Of a stretch of DNA of 64,000 nucleotides, positions 23,928-32,368 are shown piece after piece. Each line of letters opens with the position of its first letter. The stretch's first letter is position 1. The translations under genes and the position numbers were made by a program. Under the pieces are notes generated by a model. That model had not been told where the DNA came from. It saw only the letters and a list, made by a program, of their open reading frames with translations, and did not search any database. Origin of the DNA: a virus. The stretch spans positions 62,001 to 126,000 of the IMG/VR virus record IMGVR_UViG_3300021354_000450; one strand, 5' to 3'.

Positions 23928-25436
23928 ATGACAATATCATTATGTAAAATCTGTGGTGCACCCGTTGTTAAATTTATCAAATCAACAAATAAATGGTGGG
24001 ATTGGTGCTCAAACAAATGTATGGGTGCTGATCCTTCAATTTTAGAAAAAAAGAAACAAACAAATTTAAAGAAGTTTGGAGTTGCTCATCCGATGGAATT
24101 AGTAGAAATACGAGATAAAATTAAAACAACAAATTTAGATCGTCATGGGTATGAAAATCCATTTAGTGATAAAGAAATTCAGAAAAAATTAAAACAAACT
24201 TATATTGATAAATTTGGAGTTAATAATCCATCAAAAAATAAAGAAATAATTAAAAAGATCAGTGAATCTGCAATTTTAAGATATGCCGATTCAAAAGAAG
24301 AAATTCTTAACAAACGTCAAGCTACTTCTCTTAAAACATTAGGTGTTGCTTCAAATAAGCAATTACATATTCCAAAAGAATCTATTCGTTTAATGAAAGA
24401 TTTAGAATGGTTAAAAGATCAACATTTTATTCAAAAGAAATCATGTCAACAGATTGCAAATGAATTAGGAGTGTCTGCAACTCCGATCTTAACATTTATG
24501 TCAAATAACGGAATTGAGATAATTCGCCATTCCGTTTCACAAGTTGAACATGAAATAAGAGAATTTGTTAGCACGTTAACTGATGATGAAATTATTTTTA
24601 ATGATCGATCAATTTTATATCCAAAAGAAATAGATGTATTTTTTCCAAGACAACATTTAGGAATCGAAGTAAATGGTGTTTTTTGGCATTCTGAAGAAAG
24701 AGGAAAAGACAAGTATTATCACATTAATAAGACAAAAAAATGTGAAGATAAACAAATTCAACTATTACATATATATGATACTGAATGGGCAAACCCAATT
24801 AAGCAAGAAATTATTAAATCAAAATTAAGACATAAATTTAATAAATCAATAAGAATTTTTGCAAGACAGTGTCTTATAAAAGAAGTTGATAATAAACAAG
24901 CAGAAGAATTTTTAATTGCAAATCATTTACAAGGAAATGTATCTTCGCGTTTTAAAATAGGATTATTTTATAATAATGAATTAATTTCAATTGCAACACT
25001 TGGAGTTTCTCGTTATAATAAATCATATCAATTAGAACTTTTGAGATATTGTAATAAATTAAATCACACAGTTGTTGGCGGCTTAAGCAAAATATTAAAG
25101 TATGTTGCTAATAGAAATAATATCGATTCAATAATCTCATATGCAGATAGAAGATGGACTGCTAATTTAAATCATAATTTGTATGAATCATCAGGATTTA
25201 CATTTTTACACGAGGCATTACCTAATTACAAATATTTTAAAATAACTGATATAAATTTAACACTTCTTTCAAGAAATCAGTTTCAAAAACATTTACTTGA
25301 ATCAAAATTACAAACATTTGATAGCACACTTACAGAATATGAAAATATGACCATAAATGGATATTTTAGAATTTGGGATTGCGGCAATTTAGTATATATT
25401 TGGAAAAATAACAAAAAGGAAAAACATGAAATATAA
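23928..25436 (+). CDS. Homing endonuclease, Vsr-like (EDxHD-type) fold
   Basis: The 502-residue protein has an N-terminal CxxC...CxxxC zinc-finger-like segment (residues 6-28), tandem repeats of the TNLKKFGVAHP / TYIDKFGVNNPS type (about 45-105, DNA-binding modules of free-standing homing endonucleases), a helix-turn-helix (about 165-195) and a nuclease core KEIDVFFPRQHLGIEVNG plus FWHSE (about 234-258) like the very-short-patch-repair fold of I-Bth0305I relatives. A C-terminal acetyltransferase-like alpha/beta domain (about 310-450) is common in this group. It lies between the clamp gene and dpdA and overlaps dpdA by 11 bases, a typical invasion of a conserved cluster. Confidence 0.8.
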   Translation: MTISLCKICGAPVVKFIKSTNKWWDWCSNKCMGADPSILEKKKQTNLKKFGVAHPMELVEIRDKIKTTNLDRHGYENPFSDKEIQKKLKQTYIDKFGVNNPSKNKEIIKKISESAILRYADSKEEILNKRQATSLKTLGVASNKQLHIPKESIRLMKDLEWLKDQHFIQKKSCQQIANELGVSATPILTFMSNNGIEIIRHSVSQVEHEIREFVSTLTDDEIIFNDRSILYPKEIDVFFPRQHLGIEVNGVFWHSEERGKDKYYHINKTKKCEDKQIQLLHIYDTEWANPIKQEIIKSKLRHKFNKSIRIFARQCLIKEVDNKQAEEFLIANHLQGNVSSRFKIGLFYNNELISIATLGVSRYNKSYQLELLRYCNKLNHTVVGGLSKILKYVANRNNIDSIISYADRRWTANLNHNLYESSGFTFLHEALPNYKYFKITDINLTLLSRNQFQKHLLESKLQTFDSTLTEYENMTINGYFRIWDCGNLVYIWKNNKKEKHEI

Positions 25437-27060
25437 ACCACCAGTAGATCTAACTCAAGGCGTTGGCGATTCGGCTGTATTTTTGCCAGCTATCAGTTCG
25501 TTTTATTCAACATATATTGCAAAACAACGACTTGAAGAATTTGTTCCAACTGATCGAATCCCAAAAGGATTCGATCGTGGGATCGAAGGAATGAATTTTT
25601 TAAATCCAGAAGACGGATACTTTACTTACAAGTACGGGCTATATTCAGCAGGACATGCACAATTAGATCTTAATAAAAGTCTAATTCAAGAATCAATGAT
25701 TCAACAACGCGATAGAAAAAACACTATGATTCTAGGTGACTCAGGTGGTTATCAAATAGGAAAAGGTGTTCTTAAATTTGATTGGTTAAACTTCGATGGT
25801 CCTAGTGCAAATAAAACTCGTCAAAGCATTTTAGAATGGTTAGAATTAACTGCTGATTGGTCAATGATGCTTGACGTGCCGACCTGGGCTTGTGATCATA
25901 TTCATAGTCCAAAAACAGGTTTAAAAACATTTGAAGACTGTTTAGAAAAAACACGTTTTAATAATGATTACTTTTTACAAAATCGGTTAGGACAAACTAA
26001 ATGGTTAAATGTATTACAAGGTGGTGATTGGGATACTGCTGAAAAATGGTATCTTGGTGTAAAAGAGTTTAGTGATCCAACCGGTCCTTATGCTGGTAAA
26101 GAAGCAGAAGGATGGGCATTTGGAGGTGCTAACATGTGTAAAATGGATATCACTTTAAAACGTCTAATGACCATGCGTGAAGATAAGTTATTAGATGGAA
26201 AAAATTGGATTCACTTTTTAGGAACAGCACAGTTAGATTGGAGTTGTTACTTAACATCAATTCAACGTCAAATTAGAAAACATATAAATCCAGAACTTAC
26301 TATATCATTCGATTGTGCAAGTCCTTTTATCGCAACAGCACATGGTCTTGTTTATACTAATGCACAACACACAACTAAACGTTGGAGTGTTATTATGGAT
26401 AAAGCAATGGATAATAAAGGACTTGCCGGCAGTGAAATTCCATTTCCATTTGAAAGTGAATTTGGTAGACGGTTAACAGTTGGTGATATTTGTTATTATG
26501 ATTTAGGTGTTCCAAAAACACAACAAGAATTAGGCGAAGGTGTTAAATTTAATCACGTTGATCCTAATCATTATACTGTTGTTCCTAAACTTAATAAGTT
26601 GAATAAAATTCCAAATAAAACTTCTTGGGATAGCTTTGCTTATGCATTAATGATGGGACATAATGTATATTGTCATATTGTTGCTGTACAACGTGCAAAT
26701 CAATTAATGGATATCGAACGTGCAAAAGCAGAACCAGATTGGCGTTATTGGAACAAATTAAATGCAAAACAAGCAGGTCAAGATGAATATAGTGATTGGG
26801 TTCCAAGAAATATTTTATATTTTGATCGTTTTGTAACTGAATTGTTTGAAACAACTACTAAAGAAGAAGCATTTGAAATGATTGAACAAGCAATGCCATT
26901 CTTAAAATCGTTAGAAGGTGCAAGATTACAAGGTGGGCCTGCACAAAATACATTTAGTAATTTATTTGAAGTTGAAACCGTAACCAATGCAGAAGAAATC
27001 GATCTTGCGAATCCAGATGACGATGACTTACGTGCTTTAGAAGAAAGTATATCAGAATGA
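25426..27060 (+). CDS. dpdA: DpdA-like 7-deazaguanine DNA transglycosylase
   Basis: The 544-residue protein has the tRNA-guanine transglycosylase core: DSGGYQ (Asp105, base binding), MMLDVP (Asp150), VLQGG (196-200), WAFGGANM (230-237), HFLGTA (263-268) and SFDCASP with Asp296 at the position of the TGT nucleophile. No CxCxxC zinc site is visible. In phages such DpdA proteins exchange guanine in DNA for preQ0 or related bases and protect DNA from restriction. It is followed by an unknown gene and a QueD-like gene with ATGA overlaps; folE and queE are 3-7 kb downstream, which strongly supports the DNA-modification role. Confidence 0.85.
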   Translation: MKYKPPVDLTQGVGDSAVFLPAISSFYSTYIAKQRLEEFVPTDRIPKGFDRGIEGMNFLNPEDGYFTYKYGLYSAGHAQLDLNKSLIQESMIQQRDRKNTMILGDSGGYQIGKGVLKFDWLNFDGPSANKTRQSILEWLELTADWSMMLDVPTWACDHIHSPKTGLKTFEDCLEKTRFNNDYFLQNRLGQTKWLNVLQGGDWDTAEKWYLGVKEFSDPTGPYAGKEAEGWAFGGANMCKMDITLKRLMTMREDKLLDGKNWIHFLGTAQLDWSCYLTSIQRQIRKHINPELTISFDCASPFIATAHGLVYTNAQHTTKRWSVIMDKAMDNKGLAGSEIPFPFESEFGRRLTVGDICYYDLGVPKTQQELGEGVKFNHVDPNHYTVVPKLNKLNKIPNKTSWDSFAYALMMGHNVYCHIVAVQRANQLMDIERAKAEPDWRYWNKLNAKQAGQDEYSDWVPRNILYFDRFVTELFETTTKEEAFEMIEQAMPFLKSLEGARLQGGPAQNTFSNLFEVETVTNAEEIDLANPDDDDLRALEESISE

Positions 27061-27593
27061 AAAGAGATTATGAGTCAGGTTCAAAAGAAGGAGTAACGTT
27101 CTTTGTCGGTAAAGAAATTGAACAAACTCCTGCTTTTGGAAAAATAACTTTATTTGTGGTTGGAGTACAAGATGTAGAAGAAATTTTACATCTTGTAAAA
27201 AACTATCCTTATGGTCCTATCGAACACATTTATTTTGGTGCAAATCAAAGTTTTCCAAAATTAAGATATGATGATGTAGAACGTTGGTCAAAATGGGAAG
27301 TTATGATCAAACAATGTTTAGATGCAGGATATCTTTGTACATTAGATTTTGATGTTGAGCAAGTTGAGGGATTATTAGAAAGTTGTTTAGTCGAACATCA
27401 TTTGTTTATTCCGCAAATTTCGGTGAAAATTCCTTACTTGACACAGTTAGGATATAATGCTACAATTAAGATAGACGATAAGGATTTTAAAGCTACAAAT
27501 CCCGGCGTTTGGTGTTTACCAATAAATGATGTAACACAACGAAAGTATTTTACTAATTGGTTTGAATATAAAAACGATGAGATTATAAAATGA
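27057..27593 (+). CDS. Conserved unknown protein coupled to dpdA and the QueD-like gene
   Basis: The 178-residue protein overlaps both neighbours by ATGA, so it is translated as part of the modification operon. It has FFVGKEIEQTPAFGKITLFVVG (first 35 residues), then HIYFGANQSF and a C-terminal CLPINDVTQRKYFTNWF block. I have seen similar hypothetical proteins in marine T4-like phages. No SAM, P-loop or zinc motif is clear. Its strict placement suggests a role in making or installing the modified base, perhaps as a DpdA partner; this is inference. Confidence 0.65.
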   Translation: MKRDYESGSKEGVTFFVGKEIEQTPAFGKITLFVVGVQDVEEILHLVKNYPYGPIEHIYFGANQSFPKLRYDDVERWSKWEVMIKQCLDAGYLCTLDFDVEQVEGLLESCLVEHHLFIPQISVKIPYLTQLGYNATIKIDDKDFKATNPGVWCLPINDVTQRKYFTNWFEYKNDEIIK

Positions 27594-28012
27594 GCATTGC
27601 GGCGACAATAAGAAATGCAAATCGACAAATTTGGGTAACTTTCAAAAAGGAAGGAATTCACTGTTTTCCAGCGGCAAAAAGCGATCCGAGGTTAAATACA
27701 AATGATGAATACGATGTTTCGTTCCTTGCGAGTCCACATCGTCACATTTTTCACTTTAGAGTGGCAATTGACGTTTTTCACAATGATCGAGATATTGAGT
27801 TTATCCAATTTAAACGCTGGCTAGAAAATTTATATGCCAGTTCTCTCAATAATTCTATTTTAGAACTTAACAACAAGAGTTGCGAAATGATTGCAGATGA
27901 CTTGTATCAGCAAATTGCACAACGATACCCTAATCGTGATGTAGTAATTGAAGTATCCGAAGATGGTGAAAATGGATGCACAATTTCATATAATGGAACA
28001 ACCGTAATTTAA
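27590..28012 (+). CDS. queD: QueD-like 6-carboxy-tetrahydropterin synthase
   Basis: The 140-residue protein matches the 6-pyruvoyl-tetrahydropterin synthase fold in order: IHCFPAA (residues 23-29, the Cys/His start), HRHIFHFRVAIDV (about 50-62, equivalent to the H.H zinc pair), DIEFIQFKRWLENL (V.DF..LK helix) and SCEMIADDLYQQI (ptaE helix), then VVIEVSED. QueD converts the FolE product to 6-carboxy-tetrahydropterin, the substrate of QueE. The zinc motif is divergent from bacterial QueD, so activity needs proof. It is in the dpdA operon. Confidence 0.7.
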   Translation: MSIAATIRNANRQIWVTFKKEGIHCFPAAKSDPRLNTNDEYDVSFLASPHRHIFHFRVAIDVFHNDRDIEFIQFKRWLENLYASSLNNSILELNNKSCEMIADDLYQQIAQRYPNRDVVIEVSEDGENGCTISYNGTTVI

Positions 28013-28023
28013 AGGAAAGCGAA

Positions 28024-28251
28024 ATGGCACAACCCAAATGGCTCAATAAGTATTTGGTTATGAAACCAGATGTCATCAGGATTTATAACGATCTTGAAAC
28101 TTGGCACAATCATTGTCGTATTGAATTGATTGATTTTAATCCAGCAGATTTATACAAATCTAAAGCTTATAAAGATTGGCAACGAACGCAAGAATACTTG
28201 CAACGTAAAGCTCGTCGAGAAGCAAAAGCGAGGCAAAGTAATCAGATTTAA
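28024..28251 (+). CDS. Small basic hypothetical protein
   Basis: The 75-residue protein has LIDFNPADLYKSKAYKDWQ and an Arg/Lys-rich C-terminal helix (QEYLQRKARREAKARQ). The Shine-Dalgarno AAAGGAAAG is good. It is the last gene of the dpdA operon and meets the convergent HNH gene with a four-base overlap. Possibly a nucleic-acid-binding accessory; unknown family. Confidence 0.6.
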   Translation: MAQPKWLNKYLVMKPDVIRIYNDLETWHNHCRIELIDFNPADLYKSKAYKDWQRTQEYLQRKARREAKARQSNQI

Positions 28252-29063
28252 TCTGTATAGTCTCTGACCTTACATAGTTTATTAAACTCCCAGAAGCCCC
28301 TTAAATGGGGTTTCGTTGTATCAAGTGATGGGCCGATTCCTTGTTCTTTACAAAATTGTATTCGATTGCCTTTGATTATAAAAACTTCCCCAGTCGGAGA
28401 TGTTGCCTGCCATACATAGGCATTATAGTTTTGTTCAGCAAATGAATCTCGTTTAGGACGTCTACGATTAGATTCTTTAGATTTAATTTTTCCCTCTTCT
28501 AATCCTGCCTGCCTAACCGATTCTACCCATTCTTTTCCAAAGTTATTGATAAGTAAATGCCGTATAGTATATTGTGCGTGGCCTGTTTTTTCAGCAGTAG
28601 TTTTAATGGTTTTGTATTTTTCAAAAAATGATTTAATAGAAGCGACATAAGTTTGATGATCAACATAACCGATTTTCTGTGCTATTGAATCCAAATGTTT
28701 GATCTTAACTTTTGGACAACTCATCGAATTTGGAAGAGCAGCAGTTAGTTCTCTAATAGTTTGATATTGTCGGGCTGTTAAAGTCCTTTGTGTTCCAGGC
28801 TTGGTCATCTTAAAAGCATCAACAGCTCTAAGCATCTTAAACCTAAATACTCCAGAAGTCATCTTTACTAATAATAGATGACATATATAATGTTCTCGAG
28901 CAGTTAGTGAAACAAGATTACTTTGGTCATTAGATCCCCCAAGACTCTTTGGATGTATATGATGTTTCTCAAAATAGCCAGAAGGAGCATTACCAATACG
29001 GCGATTGATAATGTTGTAATACCAACGATGATATTTATTGACGATGAAGTTGTTATGACCCAT
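28248..29063 (-). CDS. HNH homing endonuclease
   Basis: I take the ATG at 29063 (271 residues) over the TTG at 29078. The N-terminal nuclease has KHHIHPKSLGGSNDQSNLVSLTAREHYICHLLL (about residues 28-60), a classic HNH with the HH pair, Asn and His. The middle has helix-turn-helix-like modules and basic RRRPKRD; the end carries NUMOD-type residues. A GATAAATA element lies five bases upstream of the ATG. It lies on the - strand between the dpdA operon and the glycosyltransferase gene, so it is a mobile insertion in the modification region. Confidence 0.85.
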   Translation of the reverse strand: MGHNNFIVNKYHRWYYNIINRRIGNAPSGYFEKHHIHPKSLGGSNDQSNLVSLTAREHYICHLLLVKMTSGVFRFKMLRAVDAFKMTKPGTQRTLTARQYQTIRELTAALPNSMSCPKVKIKHLDSIAQKIGYVDHQTYVASIKSFFEKYKTIKTTAEKTGHAQYTIRHLLINNFGKEWVESVRQAGLEEGKIKSKESNRRRPKRDSFAEQNYNAYVWQATSPTGEVFIIKGNRIQFCKEQGIGPSLDTTKPHLRGFWEFNKLCKVRDYTD

Positions 29064-29094
29064 ACGATTATTTATCAATTCGATAGAAAAATGT

Positions 29095-29135
29095 TTGACT
29101 TTAAGAAAATTGTGTTGTATAATGTGTTGTATAAT
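29095..29135 (+). promoter_or_regulatory. Sigma70-type promoter with a duplicated -10
   Basis: TTGACT (29095-29100), 17-base spacer, TATAAT (29118-29123). A 12-base direct repeat (GTGTTGTATAAT at 29112-29123 and 29124-29135) duplicates the -10, giving a second TATAAT at 29130. Drives the glycosyltransferase and folE genes. Confidence 0.75.
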
Positions 29136-29153
29136 ATAGTAAAGGAGAAAAAA

Positions 29154-30245
29154 ATGACTGTATATATTGTGGATTTAGAAAAATTAGAAACTCGCTATAC
29201 TAAGCAATGGGCCATTCATGTGCCTAATTTAATAACACAACACGGGCACGAAGTAGTAGTCATCAGTGGTCCAGATGATATTCCATCTATTCCGACTCCT
29301 GGAATGTTTTTAAACTTTTCTGCTACCAATGTATACAAAGCAGTTCAAGTAGAAAAAATCAGCAGATTATTTTGCGAAGGTAAAATTAAAGACGGTGATT
29401 ATTTTCTCTTTACCGATGCTTGGCATCCCGGTGTTATCAATCTAAAATACATGATTAACTTGTTAGGTATTAACGCAAAAATTGGAGGTCTGTGGCACGC
29501 AGGATCTTACGATAAATGGGACGGATTAGGTCGTCTTGTTGGTAATGAACCATGGGTCCGTCACGCTGAGAAAAGTTTTTTCTGGGCATTTGATCATAAC
29601 TATTTTGCAACTGATTTTCATATTAACATGTTTGTTACTAATTTACTAAATAATGGGTTTAATGTTGGTGAATGGAAACAAGAAGATGTTGATAATTTAA
29701 AAAAATCAGGAAGGATTGTAAGAACAGGTTGGCCAATGGAATATATGGAAAATGCATTAGTAGAATATAAAAATATGGAAAAACGCGACCTTATTTTATT
29801 TCCACATCGTATTGCTCCAGAAAAGCAGGTTGAAATTTTTAGAGATTTAAAAGAACACTTACCACAATATGAATTTGTTGTTTGTCAAGATCAATACTTA
29901 ACAAAAAATGAATATCATAATCTATTAGGCGAGGCTAAACTTGTGTTTAGTGCAAATTTACAAGAAACTTTAGGCATTAGTTGTTACGAAGGTGCTGTTG
30001 TAGATGCTATCCCAATGGTTCCTGATCGTTTGAGTTATTCTGAAATGTATTATAGTGCATTTAAATATCCAAGTGAATGGACCGAATCATTTGAATCATA
30101 TGAAAAAAATCGTACTGCAATTTGTCATAGAATTAACCAATATATGGACAATTACAACCAATTAAAAGCAACAGTACGTAAACAAACATCTGACCTTACT
30201 GAGCAATTTTTTAGTTGCAATGTTTTATTAAAGATGTTAAAATAA
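29154..30245 (+). CDS. GT-B glycosyltransferase
   Basis: The ATG at 29154 has a strong Shine-Dalgarno (AAAGGAG) and follows the promoter; the longer frame upstream overlaps the HNH gene and is not real. The 363-residue protein has a GT-B layout: N-terminal Rossmann domain, then LILFPHRIAPEKQVEIFRDL (about 203-222) and a nucleotide-sugar-binding block LGEAKLVFSANLQETLGISCYEG (about 259-281) with the conserved ExxG-type Glu. The acceptor is unknown: DNA bases, given the neighbouring 7-deazaguanine genes, or host surface glycans. Confidence 0.8.
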   Translation: MTVYIVDLEKLETRYTKQWAIHVPNLITQHGHEVVVISGPDDIPSIPTPGMFLNFSATNVYKAVQVEKISRLFCEGKIKDGDYFLFTDAWHPGVINLKYMINLLGINAKIGGLWHAGSYDKWDGLGRLVGNEPWVRHAEKSFFWAFDHNYFATDFHINMFVTNLLNNGFNVGEWKQEDVDNLKKSGRIVRTGWPMEYMENALVEYKNMEKRDLILFPHRIAPEKQVEIFRDLKEHLPQYEFVVCQDQYLTKNEYHNLLGEAKLVFSANLQETLGISCYEGAVVDAIPMVPDRLSYSEMYYSAFKYPSEWTESFESYEKNRTAICHRINQYMDNYNQLKATVRKQTSDLTEQFFSCNVLLKMLK

Positions 30246-30286
30246 AAACACAATGTCATCCACGACATTAACTCGGAGAAATATAA

Positions 30287-30979
30287 GTGTCAAATCAAAC
30301 AGTAAGCGAAAAAATTCGCACTCAATTAAAAACTAGCGGAAAACGTTTTTGGGCAGGAGATAATATCTCTGAATTTGTTAGTGAAAGCGATAAAATTAAT
30401 CTTATCATTGAAGCAACACGTGCTTTCGAACTTGTTTTAGATTCATTACTAATAGACCGTGAAACAGATCCAAACTCACAAGGTACTGCCCGCAGGCTTG
30501 CAAAAATGTACTTTAATGAAATTATGGCTGGACGGTATGATCCGGCTCCGGATGCAACAAGTTTTCCTAATGATAGCGATGACCGGTATGAAGGAATGTT
30601 GGTTGTACGAAGTGAATTAAAGTCAATGTGTTCACATCATCACCAACCTGTTAGTGGTGTAGCATATATCGGTATTATTGCTGCACAAAAACTTATTGGT
30701 TTATCAAAATATTCTAGAATTGCACAATGGTGTGCAAGACGTGGAACACTTCAAGAAGAACTATGTAACGATATTGCACGTGAAATTAGTCTAGCAACAG
30801 GCAGTGATAATATTGGTGTTTATTTAGAGGCCGAGCATGGCTGTTGCCTAAATAGAGGTATAATGGCTCACTCGAGTTTAACTCAAACAACTGTGCTTAG
30901 AGGAGCATTTAGAACTGATCCAAGTACTAAGAAAGAGTTCTTTGATAACATCAAACTTCAATCAAGAAACGGAAAATAA
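30287..30979 (+). CDS. folE: GTP cyclohydrolase I
   Basis: The 230-residue protein starts at GTG with CGGAGA upstream and has the FolE zinc and active-site pattern: CSHHHQPVSGVAYI (Cys115, His117-119), LIGLSKYSRIAQWCARRGTLQEEL (about 136-159) and EAEHGCCLNRGI (Cys186/187). It makes dihydroneopterin triphosphate from GTP, the first step to 7-deazaguanine (with QueD and QueE) or to folate. The usual CEHH is CSHH here. A small hairpin (30252-30269) sits in the leader. Confidence 0.92.
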   Translation: MSNQTVSEKIRTQLKTSGKRFWAGDNISEFVSESDKINLIIEATRAFELVLDSLLIDRETDPNSQGTARRLAKMYFNEIMAGRYDPAPDATSFPNDSDDRYEGMLVVRSELKSMCSHHHQPVSGVAYIGIIAAQKLIGLSKYSRIAQWCARRGTLQEELCNDIAREISLATGSDNIGVYLEAEHGCCLNRGIMAHSSLTQTTVLRGAFRTDPSTKKEFFDNIKLQSRNGK

Positions 30980-30980
30980 T

Positions 30981-31271
30981 ATGATTTTTAAAAAATGGTT
31001 TAATCGTAAAGTTAAAGAAGCAATCCAATCAATCCAATCAGATAATCAACGAACCCCTAAACCAATGGAAAATTATGTCAATCAGTCAATTGACTGTGAT
31101 AAAGGTATTCGATTTAAAGTTTTAAAAGCACAAGGTGGAACCATTATAGAAACAACTTTGTGGGATAATCGAAAATCTGACAATAATTTCGGACTTTATA
31201 TTATAAGAGATGATGAAGATCTTGGTCAAGGTATTGCAAAGATTATAACAATAGAATCATTAAAATCATGA
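30981..31271 (+). CDS. Small hypothetical protein
   Basis: The ATG at 30981 follows the folE stop directly and is preferred to an in-frame start inside folE. The 96-residue product has a basic helical start (MIFKKWFNRKVKEAIQS) and a beta-rich C-terminal half (FKVLKAQGGTIIETTLWDN, GLYIIRDDEDLGQGIAKI). Similar small proteins occur in marine T4-like phages. No known function. Confidence 0.6.
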   Translation: MIFKKWFNRKVKEAIQSIQSDNQRTPKPMENYVNQSIDCDKGIRFKVLKAQGGTIIETTLWDNRKSDNNFGLYIIRDDEDLGQGIAKIITIESLKS

Positions 31272-31453
31272 TCTGTTATATGAGTGAAGAGATTGATGAA
31301 GATTTTGGCGATCTTGACAAGCAAAATAAATGGTTTCAAACCTATAAGCTTGATCCTATTAAATTAGGATATATGTGTGAAGAATATCCAGCTTTACAAA
31401 AAAGTTGGAATGAATTTATGATAATTTATAATTTATGTAATGGTTTAAAATGA
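31268..31453 (+). CDS. Small acidic hypothetical protein
   Basis: The 61-residue protein overlaps both neighbours by ATGA (31268 and 31450), so it is a real coupled gene. It is acidic with several aromatic residues (NKWFQTYKLD, YMCEEYPALQKSWNEF). A second ATG at 31280 is possible. No recognised family. Confidence 0.55.
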   Translation: MICYMSEEIDEDFGDLDKQNKWFQTYKLDPIKLGYMCEEYPALQKSWNEFMIIYNLCNGLK

Positions 31454-31950
31454 ACAAATTAATTTTAGATGATGCAAAATTTAAAAACTTAGTTGCAAAT
31501 CTCTGTAGAGAAATTTCACTTAGTAATTGGAAACCTGACTATGTTGTTGGGCTAACACGCGGTGGTTTATTACCTGCTGTTATGATTAGTCATTACTTTG
31601 AAATTCCGTGTGAAACTTTAAAAGTAAATTTACGAGATCATAAAACTGGATTAGAATCAAATTGTTGGATGGCAGAAGATGCATTTCATAACAAAAAAAT
31701 ACTAATTGTTGATGATATTAATGACACCGGTGCAACTATTAATTGGATTATGCAAGATTGGCCACAAGGTTGTTATCCAAATAATGAAGTTTGGGAATCA
31801 ATTTGGAACAACAATGTAAAATTTGCAGTTGTGGTTGATAATTTATCAAGCGACTGTGAAGTTAAAATAGATTATGCAGGTATGGAAATTAACAAAGCCG
31901 AAAATGATGTTTGGGTTGATTTTCCTTACGAAGAATGGTGGACAAAATAA
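31450..31950 (+). CDS. Phosphoribosyltransferase
   Basis: The 166-residue type I PRTase has VVGLTRGGLLPAVMIS (32-47) and the PRPP loop KKILIVDDINDTGAT (82-96) with the diagnostic DD and TGAT. The size resembles hypoxanthine or xanthine phosphoribosyltransferases. Its substrate cannot be read from the sequence. Near folE and queE it could act on purine or deazapurine bases, or simply in salvage. Confidence 0.88.
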   Translation: MNKLILDDAKFKNLVANLCREISLSNWKPDYVVGLTRGGLLPAVMISHYFEIPCETLKVNLRDHKTGLESNCWMAEDAFHNKKILIVDDINDTGATINWIMQDWPQGCYPNNEVWESIWNNNVKFAVVVDNLSSDCEVKIDYAGMEINKAENDVWVDFPYEEWWTK

Positions 31951-32319
31951 ATGGCAAGATTAGAAGGATTTGTTGAGAAAGGTTGGGGACACGAAATGAT
32001 CTGGTCAACTAATGACAAGTACTGTGGGAAACTTATGCACTTTAATGAAGGTGCAAAGTTTTCAATGCATTTTCATGCTGAAAAAGACGAAACTTGGTTA
32101 GTGCTAAGTGGCTGTTTTATTGTTGAATATATCGATACAACTGATGCATTAGTTCGTTCAAAAACTTTAACAAAAAATAGTGTTTGGAGGAACGAACCGT
32201 TAGTTCCTCACAGACTTATTTGTGTTGAGAAAGGTGATATTATTGAAGTATCAACTCCGGATAGTGTTGAAGACAATTATCGTATATTACCAGGTGATAG
32301 TCAAAAATTAATAAAATAG
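31951..32319 (+). CDS. Cupin-fold protein
   Basis: The 122-residue single-domain cupin has MHFHAEKDETWLVLSG (His40, His42, Glu47) and VPHRL (His87), the metal set of cupin motif 1 and 2. It resembles the cupin half of mannose-6-phosphate isomerase/guanylyltransferase proteins. It starts directly after the PRTase gene. Could be a sugar isomerase or epimerase supplying the glycosyltransferase, but the substrate is unknown. Confidence 0.75.
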   Translation: MARLEGFVEKGWGHEMIWSTNDKYCGKLMHFNEGAKFSMHFHAEKDETWLVLSGCFIVEYIDTTDALVRSKTLTKNSVWRNEPLVPHRLICVEKGDIIEVSTPDSVEDNYRILPGDSQKLIK

Positions 32320-32348
32320 TTGATTTTATTTTAAAGTTCATGTATAAT
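32320..32348 (+). promoter_or_regulatory. Sigma70-type promoter before the Cys-rich gene and queE
   Basis: TTGATT (32320-32325), 17-base spacer, TATAAT (32343-32348). The leader would be about 14 bases and contains AGGAGG (32359-32364) close to the ATG at 32369. Confidence 0.65.
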
Positions 32349-32368
32349 AAATTTTTTTAGGAGGTTGT

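Noticed and set aside
28923-29153. N-terminal extension of the glycosyltransferase
   Set aside because: It overlaps the HNH gene and the promoter; the ATG at 29154 has a strong Shine-Dalgarno.
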